This document shows positions 1-5,953 of a DNA stretch of 7,583 nucleotides, in pieces. A model generated the notes under the pieces. That model had not been told where the DNA came from and searched no databases. It was given only the letters and a program-made list of their open reading frames with translations. The translations under genes were made by a program, and so were the position numbers. The stretch's first letter is position 1. Each line of letters begins with the position of its first letter. The stretch is from Syntrophobacterales bacterium (GTDB taxonomy: Bacteria; Desulfobacterota; Desulfobaccia; Desulfobaccales; 0-14-0-80-60-11): NCBI GenBank assembly GCA_020052215.1, contig JAGVPN010000430.1, positions 1-7,583 of the forward strand, read 5' to 3'.

Positions 1-2
1 AG

Positions 3-161
3 GAACGCATCGAAATTCGCGGCTTTGGCAGTTTCAAGGTGAAATTTTACAATGGCTATAAAGGCCGTAACCCCAAGACCGGCGATCTCATCAAAGTAGA
101 CGGCAAGAAGTTGCCCTTCTTTAAGGTCGGCAAGGAACTGCGGGAACGCGTCGATCGCTGA
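3..161 (+). CDS. Integration host factor / HU family DNA-binding protein, IHF-beta-like (5' end missing)
   Basis: These are the last 52 codons of a small nucleoid protein of about 95 residues; the N-terminal helices lie outside the window. The reading frame opens with [11 protein letters not shown], has the RNPKTGD signature of the DNA-binding beta arm (its proline wedges between base pairs in this family), and ends with [14 protein letters not shown] and a TGA stop. [11 protein letters not shown] and the FK-x-GKELR end resemble the IHF beta subunit more than IHF alpha or HU. Family members act as dimers that bend DNA sharply in recombination, replication and sigma-54 promoter activation. The gene ends only 13 nt before the SRP RNA, so it may share a transcript with it or carry its promoter. 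Family is certain; the exact subunit is an inference. Confidence 0.93.
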   Translation, partial: ERIEIRGFGSFKVKFYNGYKGRNPKTGDLIKVDGKKLPFFKVGKELRERVDR

Positions 162-174
162 GCCGTTTTCACAA

Positions 175-450
175 CCTGGTCGTGCTAGATGGGGAGCTAG
201 CGGTGCCCTGTAACCCGAAAACCGCTTACGCGGGATTGAAGTCCCTCTTTGAGGATTGCAGCGCGGCCGTTGACTGCTGACCAGGGCGGCGGATTGGACC
301 CTGCGCAACAGACGCTTGTGAACCCCGTCAGGTCCGGAAGGAAGCAGCGGTAAACAAGGCGGTCTGTGTCGCGGCGGCTTCTAATCCATCAACCCTCTGG
401 GCACGGTCCTCGGTGGTGGCGGATTCGAAGGAGGGTGCACGGCCAGGCTC
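175..450 (+). ncRNA. ffs: Signal recognition particle RNA, large type with Alu domain
   Basis: This is the RNA scaffold of the signal recognition particle, which binds Ffh and targets nascent membrane and secreted proteins to the translocon. The S-domain hairpin is unmistakable: the conserved GTCAGGTCCGGAAGGAAGCAGC region lies at 327-348, with the GGAA tetraloop and the Ffh-binding internal loop, preceded by the usual CCTGCGCAAC at 310-319. The 5' part (about 181-235) matches an Alu domain, with GGGGAGCTAGCGGTGCCCTG followed by the UGUAA turn at 209-213, as in the Bacillus type of about 270 nt and unlike the 114-nt E. coli 4.5S RNA. The ends pair: 175-185 (CCTGGTCGTGC) with 437-447 (GCACGGCCAGG), 11 bp with one G-U pair. 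A T-run at 451-455 follows, so the closing helix may also act as terminator. Exact ends are estimates. Confidence 0.93.
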
Positions 451-462
451 TTTTTCAAGATA

Positions 463-491
463 TTCGAACTTAACCCATCAGGATTTATAAC
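463..491 (+). promoter_or_regulatory. Candidate sigma-70 promoter for the AT-rich gene pair
   Basis: A TTCGAA box at 463-468 is followed, after exactly 17 nt, by TATAAC at 486-491. The -10 matches five of six consensus bases and the -35 only three. Transcription would start near 498, at the Shine-Dalgarno-like GGGGA (498-502), giving a very short leader before the ATG at 510. It fits a need for a new promoter after the SRP RNA end, but it is a weak call. Confidence 0.3.
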
Positions 492-509
492 CCCCGTGGG
501 GAATAGTGA

Positions 510-935
510 ATGTCCATGAAAAAGCTCGATGCACAGTTTGTGTTGGCCATAATTATCATCGCAATATGGGCCTATTTTCTTTATAAACCTTTAAATCTCA
601 TAGATTCTATTCACTTCGAGGACCCAGCCCTAAAAGATAAACTTTCCGCAATTCTCGATACAGCCTATAAGATTAGCGCCCTCTTTTCCACAGCTTTGGG
701 GTTCGTGTTGGGGCACTTTTTCGGCAAACAAGGTATTGAAACCGCCCAAGAACAGGCAACTCAAGCCAAGCAAGAACAAGTCAAAGCGATTAAAGAAAAG
801 GAAGTTGCGGTAGAGGCTGCGGGAGCTGGTATTAATAAATATGGAGAATTAGAAGAACAAATCATGGAGATAAGAGATGATATGAGTAATAAAGTTGCAG
901 CATTAATTGATCAATTGAAAAAATCAGGAAACTGA
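510..935 (+). CDS. Hypothetical membrane-anchored coiled-coil protein (141 aa)
   Basis: I do not recognise a family. The protein has a short basic N-terminus (MKK at residues 3-5), a hydrophobic segment at residues 10-25 (FVLAIIIIAIWAYFLY), a probably external stretch at 26-54, a second hydrophobic segment at 55-72 (ISALFSTALGFVLGHFFG), then a charged Glu/Lys/Gln/Ala-rich helical region at 73-138 typical of a coiled coil. The positive-inside rule puts both ends in the cytoplasm. The start is ATG 510, with GGGGA at 498-502 seven nt upstream; the ATG at 516 is a less likely alternative. Codons are A/T-rich (ATT, AAA, GAA), unlike the GC-rich genes downstream, which suggests acquisition. A second small helical gene follows after 28 nt and the pair look like one operon. 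The product may be a scaffold or a membrane partner for that protein; no catalytic motif is visible. Confidence 0.72.
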   Translation: MSMKKLDAQFVLAIIIIAIWAYFLYKPLNLIDSIHFEDPALKDKLSAILDTAYKISALFSTALGFVLGHFFGKQGIETAQEQATQAKQEQVKAIKEKEVAVEAAGAGINKYGELEEQIMEIRDDMSNKVAALIDQLKKSGN

Positions 936-963
936 AAGATCAATTGATAAGAGGTTCCATATT

Positions 964-1143
964 ATGAAAAATGATACGATCTCTGATAAAGATAAAAAAG
1001 CTTCGGATATTAATGATATTGTGGAACAGCTTGAATCGTTGCAAGGTATATTCATCAAGAAGATGGACGCCTTGCAAAAAGAGGTTAAAGATAGCAAGGG
1101 AAAAGTAATTTCAAAACTCTCCAAAATTCGGGATGATGCATAA
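964..1143 (+). CDS. Small hypothetical helical / coiled-coil protein (59 aa)
   Basis: This is a short ORF from ATG 964 to TAA 1141-1143, preceded by AAGAGG at 949-954, nine nt before the start, which is a good ribosome binding site. The product is highly charged and free of cysteine, proline and hydrophobic membrane segments. After a polar lead (MKNDTISDKDKKASD) residues about 16-57 form one predicted amphipathic helix with heptad-like spacing (IVEQLESLQGIFIKKMDAL). It ends in KLSKIRDDA; the upstream protein has a similar IRDDM stretch near residue 122, so the two may pair through their helices or descend from a duplicated segment. It shares the AT-rich composition of the upstream gene. No function is known to me. 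The ribosome site, composition and frame make it more than a chance ORF, though its length limits certainty. Confidence 0.6.
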   Translation: MKNDTISDKDKKASDINDIVEQLESLQGIFIKKMDALQKEVKDSKGKVISKLSKIRDDA

Positions 1144-1151
1144 TCATCATC
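1132..1151 (+). repeat. Perfect 7-bp inverted repeat at the gene junction
   Basis: GATGATG at 1132-1138 and CATCATC at 1145-1151 form a perfect 7-bp stem with a 6-nt loop (CATAAT) that contains part of the upstream stop codon. It sits where the AT-rich cassette meets the GC-rich oxidoreductase gene, directly before that gene's possible starts. No T-run follows, so it is not a clear intrinsic terminator. It may affect translation of the downstream gene or be chance. Confidence 0.4.
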
Positions 1152-1166
1152 TTGCGTTTCGTGAAG

Positions 1167-1763
1167 ATGGCCTACCTATCGGTAATCCTGGCGCATCCCC
1201 GGCACGGCAGCTTCAACCACGCCATCGCCGCTACCGCGGTGCAGGCCTTGGAGACCCAGGGGCATGAGGTCAGGTTCCATGACCTCTACCAGGAAAACTT
1301 CGAGCCCGTCCTGCTGGCCCCCGAACTCCAGCGGGAGGCCTTCCTGCACCCGTTTTTGGAACAGCACTGCCGGGAGATCGCCCAGGCCCAAGGCATCATC
1401 ATCGTCCATCCCAACTGGTGGGGCCAGCCGCCGGCCATCCTGAAGGGCTGGGTGGACCGGGTGCTCCGGCCGGAGGTGGCCTACCGGTTCCGGGAGGGGG
1501 ATACCGGCGACGGCGTCCCGGTGGGGCTGCTCCGGGCTGAGGCCGCGGTGGTGTTCACCACCTCCAACACCCCCCGGGAGCGGGAACTGGCCGTCTTCGG
1601 CGACCCCCTGGAAACCCTTTGGAAAAACTGCATTTTTGGGTTATGCGGCGTCCCGGGCTTTTTCCGCCAGAATTTCGCCGTGGTGGTGACCAGCACCCCC
1701 GCCCAGCGGCAGGCCTGGCTGGAGGAAGCGCGGGAGATGCTGAGCCTCTTTACCCCGGCCTGA
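1167..1763 (+). CDS. Flavodoxin-fold NAD(P)H dehydrogenase (quinone), KefF/MdaB-like
   Basis: This is a soluble flavoprotein of the flavodoxin-like NAD(P)H:quinone oxidoreductase family, which passes two electrons from NAD(P)H through FMN or FAD to quinones and related acceptors. With ATG 1167 the protein has 198 residues, normal for the family. The N-terminal strand and phosphate loop read LSVILAHPRHGSFN (residues 4-17). The family signature HPNWWGQPPAILKGWVDRVL lies at 81-100, then a tyrosine-containing PEVAYRF. The TTSNTPRE and GDPLETLWKN stretches match the later flavin-side and dimer regions. Starts at TTG 1152 or GTG 1161 would add only a few residues; none of the three has a clear Shine-Dalgarno, but ATG 1167 puts the first strand where homologues start. 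No KefC potassium channel gene is adjacent, so a KefF role is not supported. The substrate cannot be read from sequence. Confidence 0.88.
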   Translation: MAYLSVILAHPRHGSFNHAIAATAVQALETQGHEVRFHDLYQENFEPVLLAPELQREAFLHPFLEQHCREIAQAQGIIIVHPNWWGQPPAILKGWVDRVLRPEVAYRFREGDTGDGVPVGLLRAEAAVVFTTSNTPRERELAVFGDPLETLWKNCIFGLCGVPGFFRQNFAVVVTSTPAQRQAWLEEAREMLSLFTPA

Positions 1764-2076
1764 TCTTAGCCTGCCCCTGCGGGTTGGGGGCGGGTGCATC
1801 CATGCTAAACGTCCATGAACCACAGATGTCTCACCCCCGAGGATCAAAAATCCCCCCTGCCCCCCTTTTTCAAAGGGGGGTATTAAAGTCCCCCTTTGGA
1901 AAAGGGGGATTCAGGGGGATTTGAAGTTTTTCACGCTAAAAAGTGCCCCAGGCCGCGGGGTTGCCGCCAACCGCGCCGGCTTTGGGGGTGATATCCGCCG
2001 GCTGGCGTCCAAGGGTCATCGGCGTCTGCCCGATTAAACCCCCCATAGTGGCAAGCAGATTTGGCTATTTTTCTAT
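1764..2076. other. Intergenic region and ppsA leader
   Basis: No gene is supported here. The first part (1764-1847) is unremarkable, with only a weak GCCCC/GGGGC hairpin after the oxidoreductase stop. A palindromic repeat fills 1848-1922. The rest, about 1923-2076, is the leader side of ppsA and holds two possible small stems: GGTTG/CAACC around 1959-1972, and GCCGG/CCGGC around 1976-2003. I see no convincing -35/-10 pair and no known riboswitch fold, so ppsA control cannot be assigned. Confidence 0.5.
1848..1922. repeat. Palindromic GC-tract repeat of REP/MITE type
   Basis: This 75-bp element has imperfect inverted ends, AAATCCCCCCTG at 1848-1859 against CAGGGGGATTT at 1912-1922. Inside are two perfect hairpins: CCCCCCTTT/AAAGGGGGG (1860-1880, loop TTC) and CCCCCTTT/AAAGGGGG (1890-1908, loop GGA). 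The two halves can also fold on each other as one long stem. Elements with this look are scattered in many intergenic regions of deltaproteobacteria, cyanobacteria and others, and give rise to spurious ORFs with NPPFPKG-like peptides; the + frame here reads LFQRGVLKSPFGKGGF. It may dampen transcription from either side. Only one copy lies in this window, so its dispersal is inferred from resemblance. Confidence 0.75.
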
Positions 2077-2088
2077 AAAGGAGGCGAC

Positions 2089-4476
2089 GTGCACCAAGAC
2101 GACCGATATGTGCGCTGGTTTGAGACCTTGAGCAACACCGATGTGCCCCTGGTGGGCGGCAAGAACGCCTCCCTGGGGGAAATGGTCCGCACCCTCAAGC
2201 ATCAGGGCATATCGGTGCCCCACGGGTTTGCCACCACCGCCGCCGCCTACTGGGAATTTCTGAAGGTCAATGATCTCTGCAGCAGGATTGAGGCTTGGCT
2301 TACGGACTGGCGTCAGGGGGCGAAGTCCCTGGAGGAGACCGGTAAGGCCATTCGCCGCCTTTTCCTCCGGGCCCAATACCCCCAAGAAATCGCCGCGGCC
2401 ATCAGCATTGCCTACCATGAGTTGAGTCGGCGCTACGACGTCTATGATGTAGACGTGGCGGTCAGGAGCAGCGCCACCGCCGAGGATTTGCCCGATGCCA
2501 GCTTTGCCGGACAGCAGGAGTCGTTTCTGAACGTCACCGGGGACCACGAACTCCTGGAGGCCTGCCGCCGGTGCTATGCCTCCCTCTTCACCGACCGGGC
2601 CATGATCTACCGGCAGGAGAAGGGTTTCGACCACCTGAAGGCGGCCCTCTCCATCGGGGTGCAGAAGATGGTCCGCGCCGACAAGGCCGGTTCCGGCGTC
2701 ATGTTCACCATCGACACGGAGACGGGCTTTAGGGACGCGGCGGTGATCAACGCCGCCTGGGGTCTGGGCGAAAACGTCGTCCAGGGCACCGTGAATCCTG
2801 ATGAATACATGGTCTTTAAACCTCTGCTGGACAACCCGGGATTCACCCCCATCATCGAAAAAAACCTGGGGGCCAAGGAAAAGACCCTGGTGTACGCCGT
2901 GGGCGGCACCAAGACCACCAGGAACCTGGATACCGCCAGGGATGAGCGCAATACCTTCGTCCTGACCGACGGCGAGATTTTAACCCTGGCCCGCTGGGCG
3001 GTCGCCATCGAAAAGCATTACGGCAAGCCCATGGACATCGAATGGGCCAAGGATGGCGACACCGGGCGGCTGTTCATCGTCCAGGCCCGCCCGGAAACCG
3101 TCCAATCCCGCCGGGAGGCCGGCTACCTCAAAACCTATGAGATGCAGCAAAAGGGCAAAAGGCTGCTCACCGGCCTGGCCATCGGGGAGGCCATTGCCGC
3201 CGGGCAGGTCTGCCTCATCAAGAGCGCTGCGGATATTGCCCGGTTCAAAGATGATGCCATCCTGGTCACCGAAATGACGGACCCGGACTGGGTGCCCATC
3301 ATGAAGCGGGCCCGGGGCATCGTCACGGACCACGGAGGGCGCACCTGCCACGCGGCTATCGTCAGCCGGGAGTTGGGCATTCCCGCCATCGTCGGGACCG
3401 GCAAGGCCACCGAGATCCTGAAAAACCGCCAGAAGATCACCATTTCCGGCGCCGAGGGCGACCAGGGGTACGTCTATGAGGGGATCCTGGCGTTCCGGGA
3501 AACCCAGGTCAACCTGGATAACCTCCCCGAGACCAGGACCCGCATCATGATGAACATCGCTTCCCCCGCCGCGGCCTTCCGCTGGTGGCGTCTGCCGGTG
3601 AAGGGCATCGGCCTGGCCCGGATGGAATTCATCATCAACAGCATCATCAAGATTCATCCCCTGGCCCTGCTTAACTTCGACCAGGTGACGAACCCGGAGC
3701 CCCGCCGGGAGATTCTGGCCCTGACCCAGGGGTACGAGGACAAGGTGGAATATTTTGTGGACAACCTGGCCCGGGGGATCGCCAAGATCGCCGCCTCCCA
3801 GTATCCCGAGCCGGCGATCGTCCGCATGAGTGATTTTAAAACCAATGAATACGCCAACCTCATCGGCGGCCAGCAGTTCGAGTTTCAGGAGAACAACCCC
3901 ATGCTGGGTTTTAGGGGTGCGTCCCGGTATTACAGCCACCGCTACCGGGAGGGGTTCGCCCTGGAGTGCCGGGCGATAAAAAGGGTCCGGGAAGAGATGG
4001 GCCTGGCCAACGTCATCGTCATGATTCCCTTCTGCCGCACCCTGAAGGAGGCGGACCGGGTGCTCCAGGTATTGGGCGACAACGGCCTGAAACGGGGCGA
4101 GGCGGGGCTGGAAGTTTACGTGATGGCCGAGATCCCGTCCAACGTCATCCTGGCGGAAAAGTTCGCGGAGCGCTTCGACGGCTTTTCCATCGGCAGCAAC
4201 GACCTCACCCAGCTGGTGTTGGGGGTGGATCGGGATTCCGCGGAACTCTCCGAACTCTTCGATGAACGGGACGAGGCGGTGACCCGGATGATCCGGAGTC
4301 TCATCACCAGCGCCCATCAGGCCGGCCGCCAGGTGGGCATCTGCGGCCAGGCCCCCAGTGATTACCCCGATTTCGCCGAGTTTTTGGTGTCCTGCGGCAT
4401 CGATTCCATTTCCCTGAACCCGGACAGCGTCATCAAGGTGATCCGACAGGTGGCGGAGGCGGAAGGCCGGCAGTGA
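2089..4476 (+). CDS. ppsA: Phosphoenolpyruvate synthase (pyruvate, water dikinase)
   Basis: This cytoplasmic enzyme makes phosphoenolpyruvate from pyruvate, ATP and water, releasing AMP and phosphate, and so feeds gluconeogenesis when cells grow on acetate, lactate or other small acids. The 795 residues match the family length (E. coli 792). Domains in order are the ATP-grasp nucleotide-binding domain (about 15-350, with VGGKNASLGEM from residue 22 and VRSSATAEDLPDASFAGQQE from 125), the swivelling phosphohistidine domain (about 385-460, GGRTCHAAIVSRELGIPA, catalytic His421), and the C-terminal PEP/pyruvate barrel (about 475-790, with FSIGSNDLTQLVLGVDRD and the proton-donor Cys752 in GICGQAPSD). 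The GTG start is set by AAAGGAGG at 2077-2084, four nt upstream, which is strong but close. The gene stands alone, converging with the cyclase gene. Its usual partner, the regulatory kinase/phosphatase PpsR, is not in the window. Confidence 0.97.
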   Translation: MHQDDRYVRWFETLSNTDVPLVGGKNASLGEMVRTLKHQGISVPHGFATTAAAYWEFLKVNDLCSRIEAWLTDWRQGAKSLEETGKAIRRLFLRAQYPQEIAAAISIAYHELSRRYDVYDVDVAVRSSATAEDLPDASFAGQQESFLNVTGDHELLEACRRCYASLFTDRAMIYRQEKGFDHLKAALSIGVQKMVRADKAGSGVMFTIDTETGFRDAAVINAAWGLGENVVQGTVNPDEYMVFKPLLDNPGFTPIIEKNLGAKEKTLVYAVGGTKTTRNLDTARDERNTFVLTDGEILTLARWAVAIEKHYGKPMDIEWAKDGDTGRLFIVQARPETVQSRREAGYLKTYEMQQKGKRLLTGLAIGEAIAAGQVCLIKSAADIARFKDDAILVTEMTDPDWVPIMKRARGIVTDHGGRTCHAAIVSRELGIPAIVGTGKATEILKNRQKITISGAEGDQGYVYEGILAFRETQVNLDNLPETRTRIMMNIASPAAAFRWWRLPVKGIGLARMEFIINSIIKIHPLALLNFDQVTNPEPRREILALTQGYEDKVEYFVDNLARGIAKIAASQYPEPAIVRMSDFKTNEYANLIGGQQFEFQENNPMLGFRGASRYYSHRYREGFALECRAIKRVREEMGLANVIVMIPFCRTLKEADRVLQVLGDNGLKRGEAGLEVYVMAEIPSNVILAEKFAERFDGFSIGSNDLTQLVLGVDRDSAELSELFDERDEAVTRMIRSLITSAHQAGRQVGICGQAPSDYPDFAEFLVSCGIDSISLNPDSVIKVIRQVAEAEGRQ

Positions 4477-4525
4477 GGCGGAAGGGGGGCCGGGAAAGGC
4501 GGTTACGGGGGCCTGGCCTCATAAG

Positions 4526-4550
4526 CCTGAGCCCGGGAACCGGGCTCAGG
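4526..4550. terminator. Strong hairpin between converging ppsA and cyclase genes
   Basis: CCTGAGCCCGG (4526-4536) and CCGGGCTCAGG (4540-4550) form a perfect 11-bp GC-rich stem with a GAA loop. It begins 49 nt after the ppsA stop and ends 2 nt beyond the stop of the opposing gene. No good T-run follows on either strand, so it is a probable shared 3' end or RNA-stabilising structure rather than a textbook intrinsic terminator. Confidence 0.6.
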
Positions 4551-4552
4551 AC

Positions 4553-5677
4553 TTACCCGGACATGACCCGGTTGCGCCCGGCGGCTTTGGCGGCATACAG
4601 GGCCGCATCGGCCCGATTTACCAGGCTCTCGAGGGTATCATCCGGCCGGTATTGGGTAATGCCGAAGGAGGCGGTAACCCCGGTTTTCAAGGGGGGCAAC
4701 TTGAGATTCGAAAGCAACTCCCGGAGCCTTTCCCCCAGGATAACCGCCTGTTCTAGAGTAATGCCCGGCAGCATGACGATGAATTCCTCCCCGCCAAACC
4801 GGGCGGCCAGGTCTTCTTGCCGGATAGAAGCCTGCATCACCTGGGCGAAGGCCACTAAAACCTGGTCGCCGGCTTGATGGCCATAGGTGTCGTTAACGGA
4901 CTTGAAATTGTCCAGATCGGCCATGATCACGGACAAGGCCTGCTCGTGGCGTTTGGCGAAGGCCATGGCCTTCTCCAGGAGGTCAATGAAAAACCGGCGG
5001 TTGGCCAGGCGCGTCAGGGAATCGGTGTTTACCAGGGCAATGATGCATTGGTTGGCTCTCTCCAACCGGGTGATTCCCAGAAAGATCCCCGCTACTCCCA
5101 AGAGCCACAAGAGGCCGTGGCTTACTGTCAGGGATAGGTTCGCCGAGCTTTGCGCCTGCCATAACGACGTCATAGGCACGGCCAGGCTAATGCCGCCGCG
5201 GATTTCGCCCAGACGGTAACCCTGCCCGGCATGGCAGCCCAGGCAACTCTTTTCCGTCATGACCGGGCGCATCAGGCGCAAGACTTCCTTGCCGTCCAGT
5301 TTACCGATCCCACTGACTTCGGCCTGACCCTGTTCACAGACCTTGAGGGCCGCCGCCTCCCAGGGGTCCGGGGCGTTTTCGGGCCGCAGGGGCTTCAGGC
5401 TGGTGATGTGGCCCTGGGGCTGGCCGATTTTTTGGGCCAGTTCATAGACCTGGCGATTCATGTAGGCCGGGTTAATCAAGGTAAGGCGGCGGCCGGAGGG
5501 CGTCCGGATATCCCGCTCCGGCAGGTGGGACAGGTAGGGGTTGGGCGGGGTCGCAGCCGTCACCGGCGCATAGACTCCGCCTTGGCCCGCGGCCCAGCGC
5601 CGGTAAAGGAGATCTTTCTCATACAAGGTGAGGGCCACGGTGTAGGCCAGGGCCAGGGTTTCCCGCCGCTGCTGCAC
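4553..5677 (-). CDS. Haem-sensor (DUF3365-type) diguanylate cyclase, N-terminally truncated by an in-frame stop
   Basis: This is a GGDEF diguanylate cyclase making c-di-GMP from two GTP, behind a sensory domain of the Tll0287/DUF3365 type. In numbering from GTG 5677 (374 aa), the sensor covers about 5-170 with RRWAAGQGGVYAPVT, PPNPYLSHLPERDIRT and the c-type haem motif CLGCH at 145-149. A hydrophobic segment lies at about 186-202. The GGDEF domain spans about 212-372 with the metal site MADLDNFKSVNDTYGH, active-site GGEEF at 295-299 and a complete inhibitory RxxD site (RQED, 286-289) five residues before it, so both catalysis and product inhibition look intact. The frame continues upstream past a single TGA (5684-5686) to a better start at 5788, so GTG 5677 is probably not the original start and has no clear ribosome site. 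Without the anchor, export and haem attachment would fail. It converges on ppsA. Confidence 0.88.
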   Translation of the reverse strand: MQQRRETLALAYTVALTLYEKDLLYRRWAAGQGGVYAPVTAATPPNPYLSHLPERDIRTPSGRRLTLINPAYMNRQVYELAQKIGQPQGHITSLKPLRPENAPDPWEAAALKVCEQGQAEVSGIGKLDGKEVLRLMRPVMTEKSCLGCHAGQGYRLGEIRGGISLAVPMTSLWQAQSSANLSLTVSHGLLWLLGVAGIFLGITRLERANQCIIALVNTDSLTRLANRRFFIDLLEKAMAFAKRHEQALSVIMADLDNFKSVNDTYGHQAGDQVLVAFAQVMQASIRQEDLAARFGGEEFIVMLPGITLEQAVILGERLRELLSNLKLPPLKTGVTASFGITQYRPDDTLESLVNRADAALYAAKAAGRNRVMSG

Positions 5678-5788
5678 CAGGTTTCAGGTCAGGGAGGCCG
5701 CCACCACCAGGGTCCAGACTCCCAGGAGAACCCACCCAAACCGCCGGGGGCGGCTCAACCGGTCCGTAGCTGTGTTCGCATACTCCAT
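5678..5788 (-). pseudogene. Cut-off N-terminal anchor of the haem-sensor diguanylate cyclase
   Basis: ATG 5788-5786 is preceded by CGGGAG (5800-5795) six nt away, the best ribosome site for this gene. It opens a frame of 34 codons, in the same phase as the cyclase, before TGA at 5686-5684. The peptide is basic (residues 10-17, RLSRPRRF) and then strongly hydrophobic (GWVLLGVWTLVVAASLT), exactly the signal anchor missing from the downstream part. After the TGA the frame resumes NLVQQRRETLALAY. From memory, family members usually have tryptophan before the asparagine here, so a TGG-to-TGA change explains the stop. Readthrough would give a normal 411-residue protein. A nonsense mutation, a sequencing error or real recoding cannot be told apart from this window. 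Confidence 0.75.
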
Positions 5789-5870
5789 CAGTCACTCCCG
5801 GGGCGGTAAAGTAAATCGACCCGGCTTTATTCTTTATCGGCAGTAGGGCGGCCAAGCATGATTCCGCCAT

Positions 5871-5905
5871 AAGAAAAGCCCTGGGGAGGTTCACTCACCA
5901 GGGCT
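5871..5905 (-). terminator. Intrinsic terminator of the lipoprotein gene
   Basis: Read on the minus strand, AGCCCTGG (5905-5898) and CCAGGGCT (5884-5877) pair as a perfect 8-bp stem around a 13-nt loop, followed by TTTCTT (5876-5871). It lies 49 nt after the stop of the lipoprotein gene, so that gene ends its transcript here and the cyclase downstream needs its own promoter. Confidence 0.8.
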
Positions 5906-5953
5906 AATCCCTGCAACCGCTCCGCAACCGGAATCCGGTTTTCCTCCGGCTGG

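Noticed and set aside
1619..1924. A + strand ORF of 101 codons overlapping the oxidoreductase 3' end
   Set aside because: Its C-terminal peptide is just translation of the palindromic repeat, and its start lies inside a well-supported gene in another frame.
2049..2066. TGGCAAG...TTTGGCT upstream of ppsA, resembling a sigma-54 promoter
   Set aside because: The GG and GC elements are about 14 nt apart rather than the strict 12, so it does not fit a -24/-12 promoter.
2065..2634. Long minus-strand open frames opposite ppsA (also 2980-4317)
   Set aside because: They are antisense shadows of a GC-rich gene with clear PEP synthase motifs; their peptides are Gly/Pro/Val/Asp-rich without recognisable domains.
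5176..5188. A 13-mer (GCACGGCCAGGCT) identical to the SRP RNA 3' end at 437-449, as a possible attachment site
   Set aside because: It lies inside conserved cyclase coding sequence with no integrase or element boundary, and a 13-base match is about as likely as not by chance in a GC-rich window of this size.
5684..5720. Selenocysteine insertion at the in-frame TGA
   Set aside because: The site is at the end of a membrane anchor where no redox role is expected, tryptophan is the likely ancestral residue, and no convincing SECIS-like stem-loop follows.
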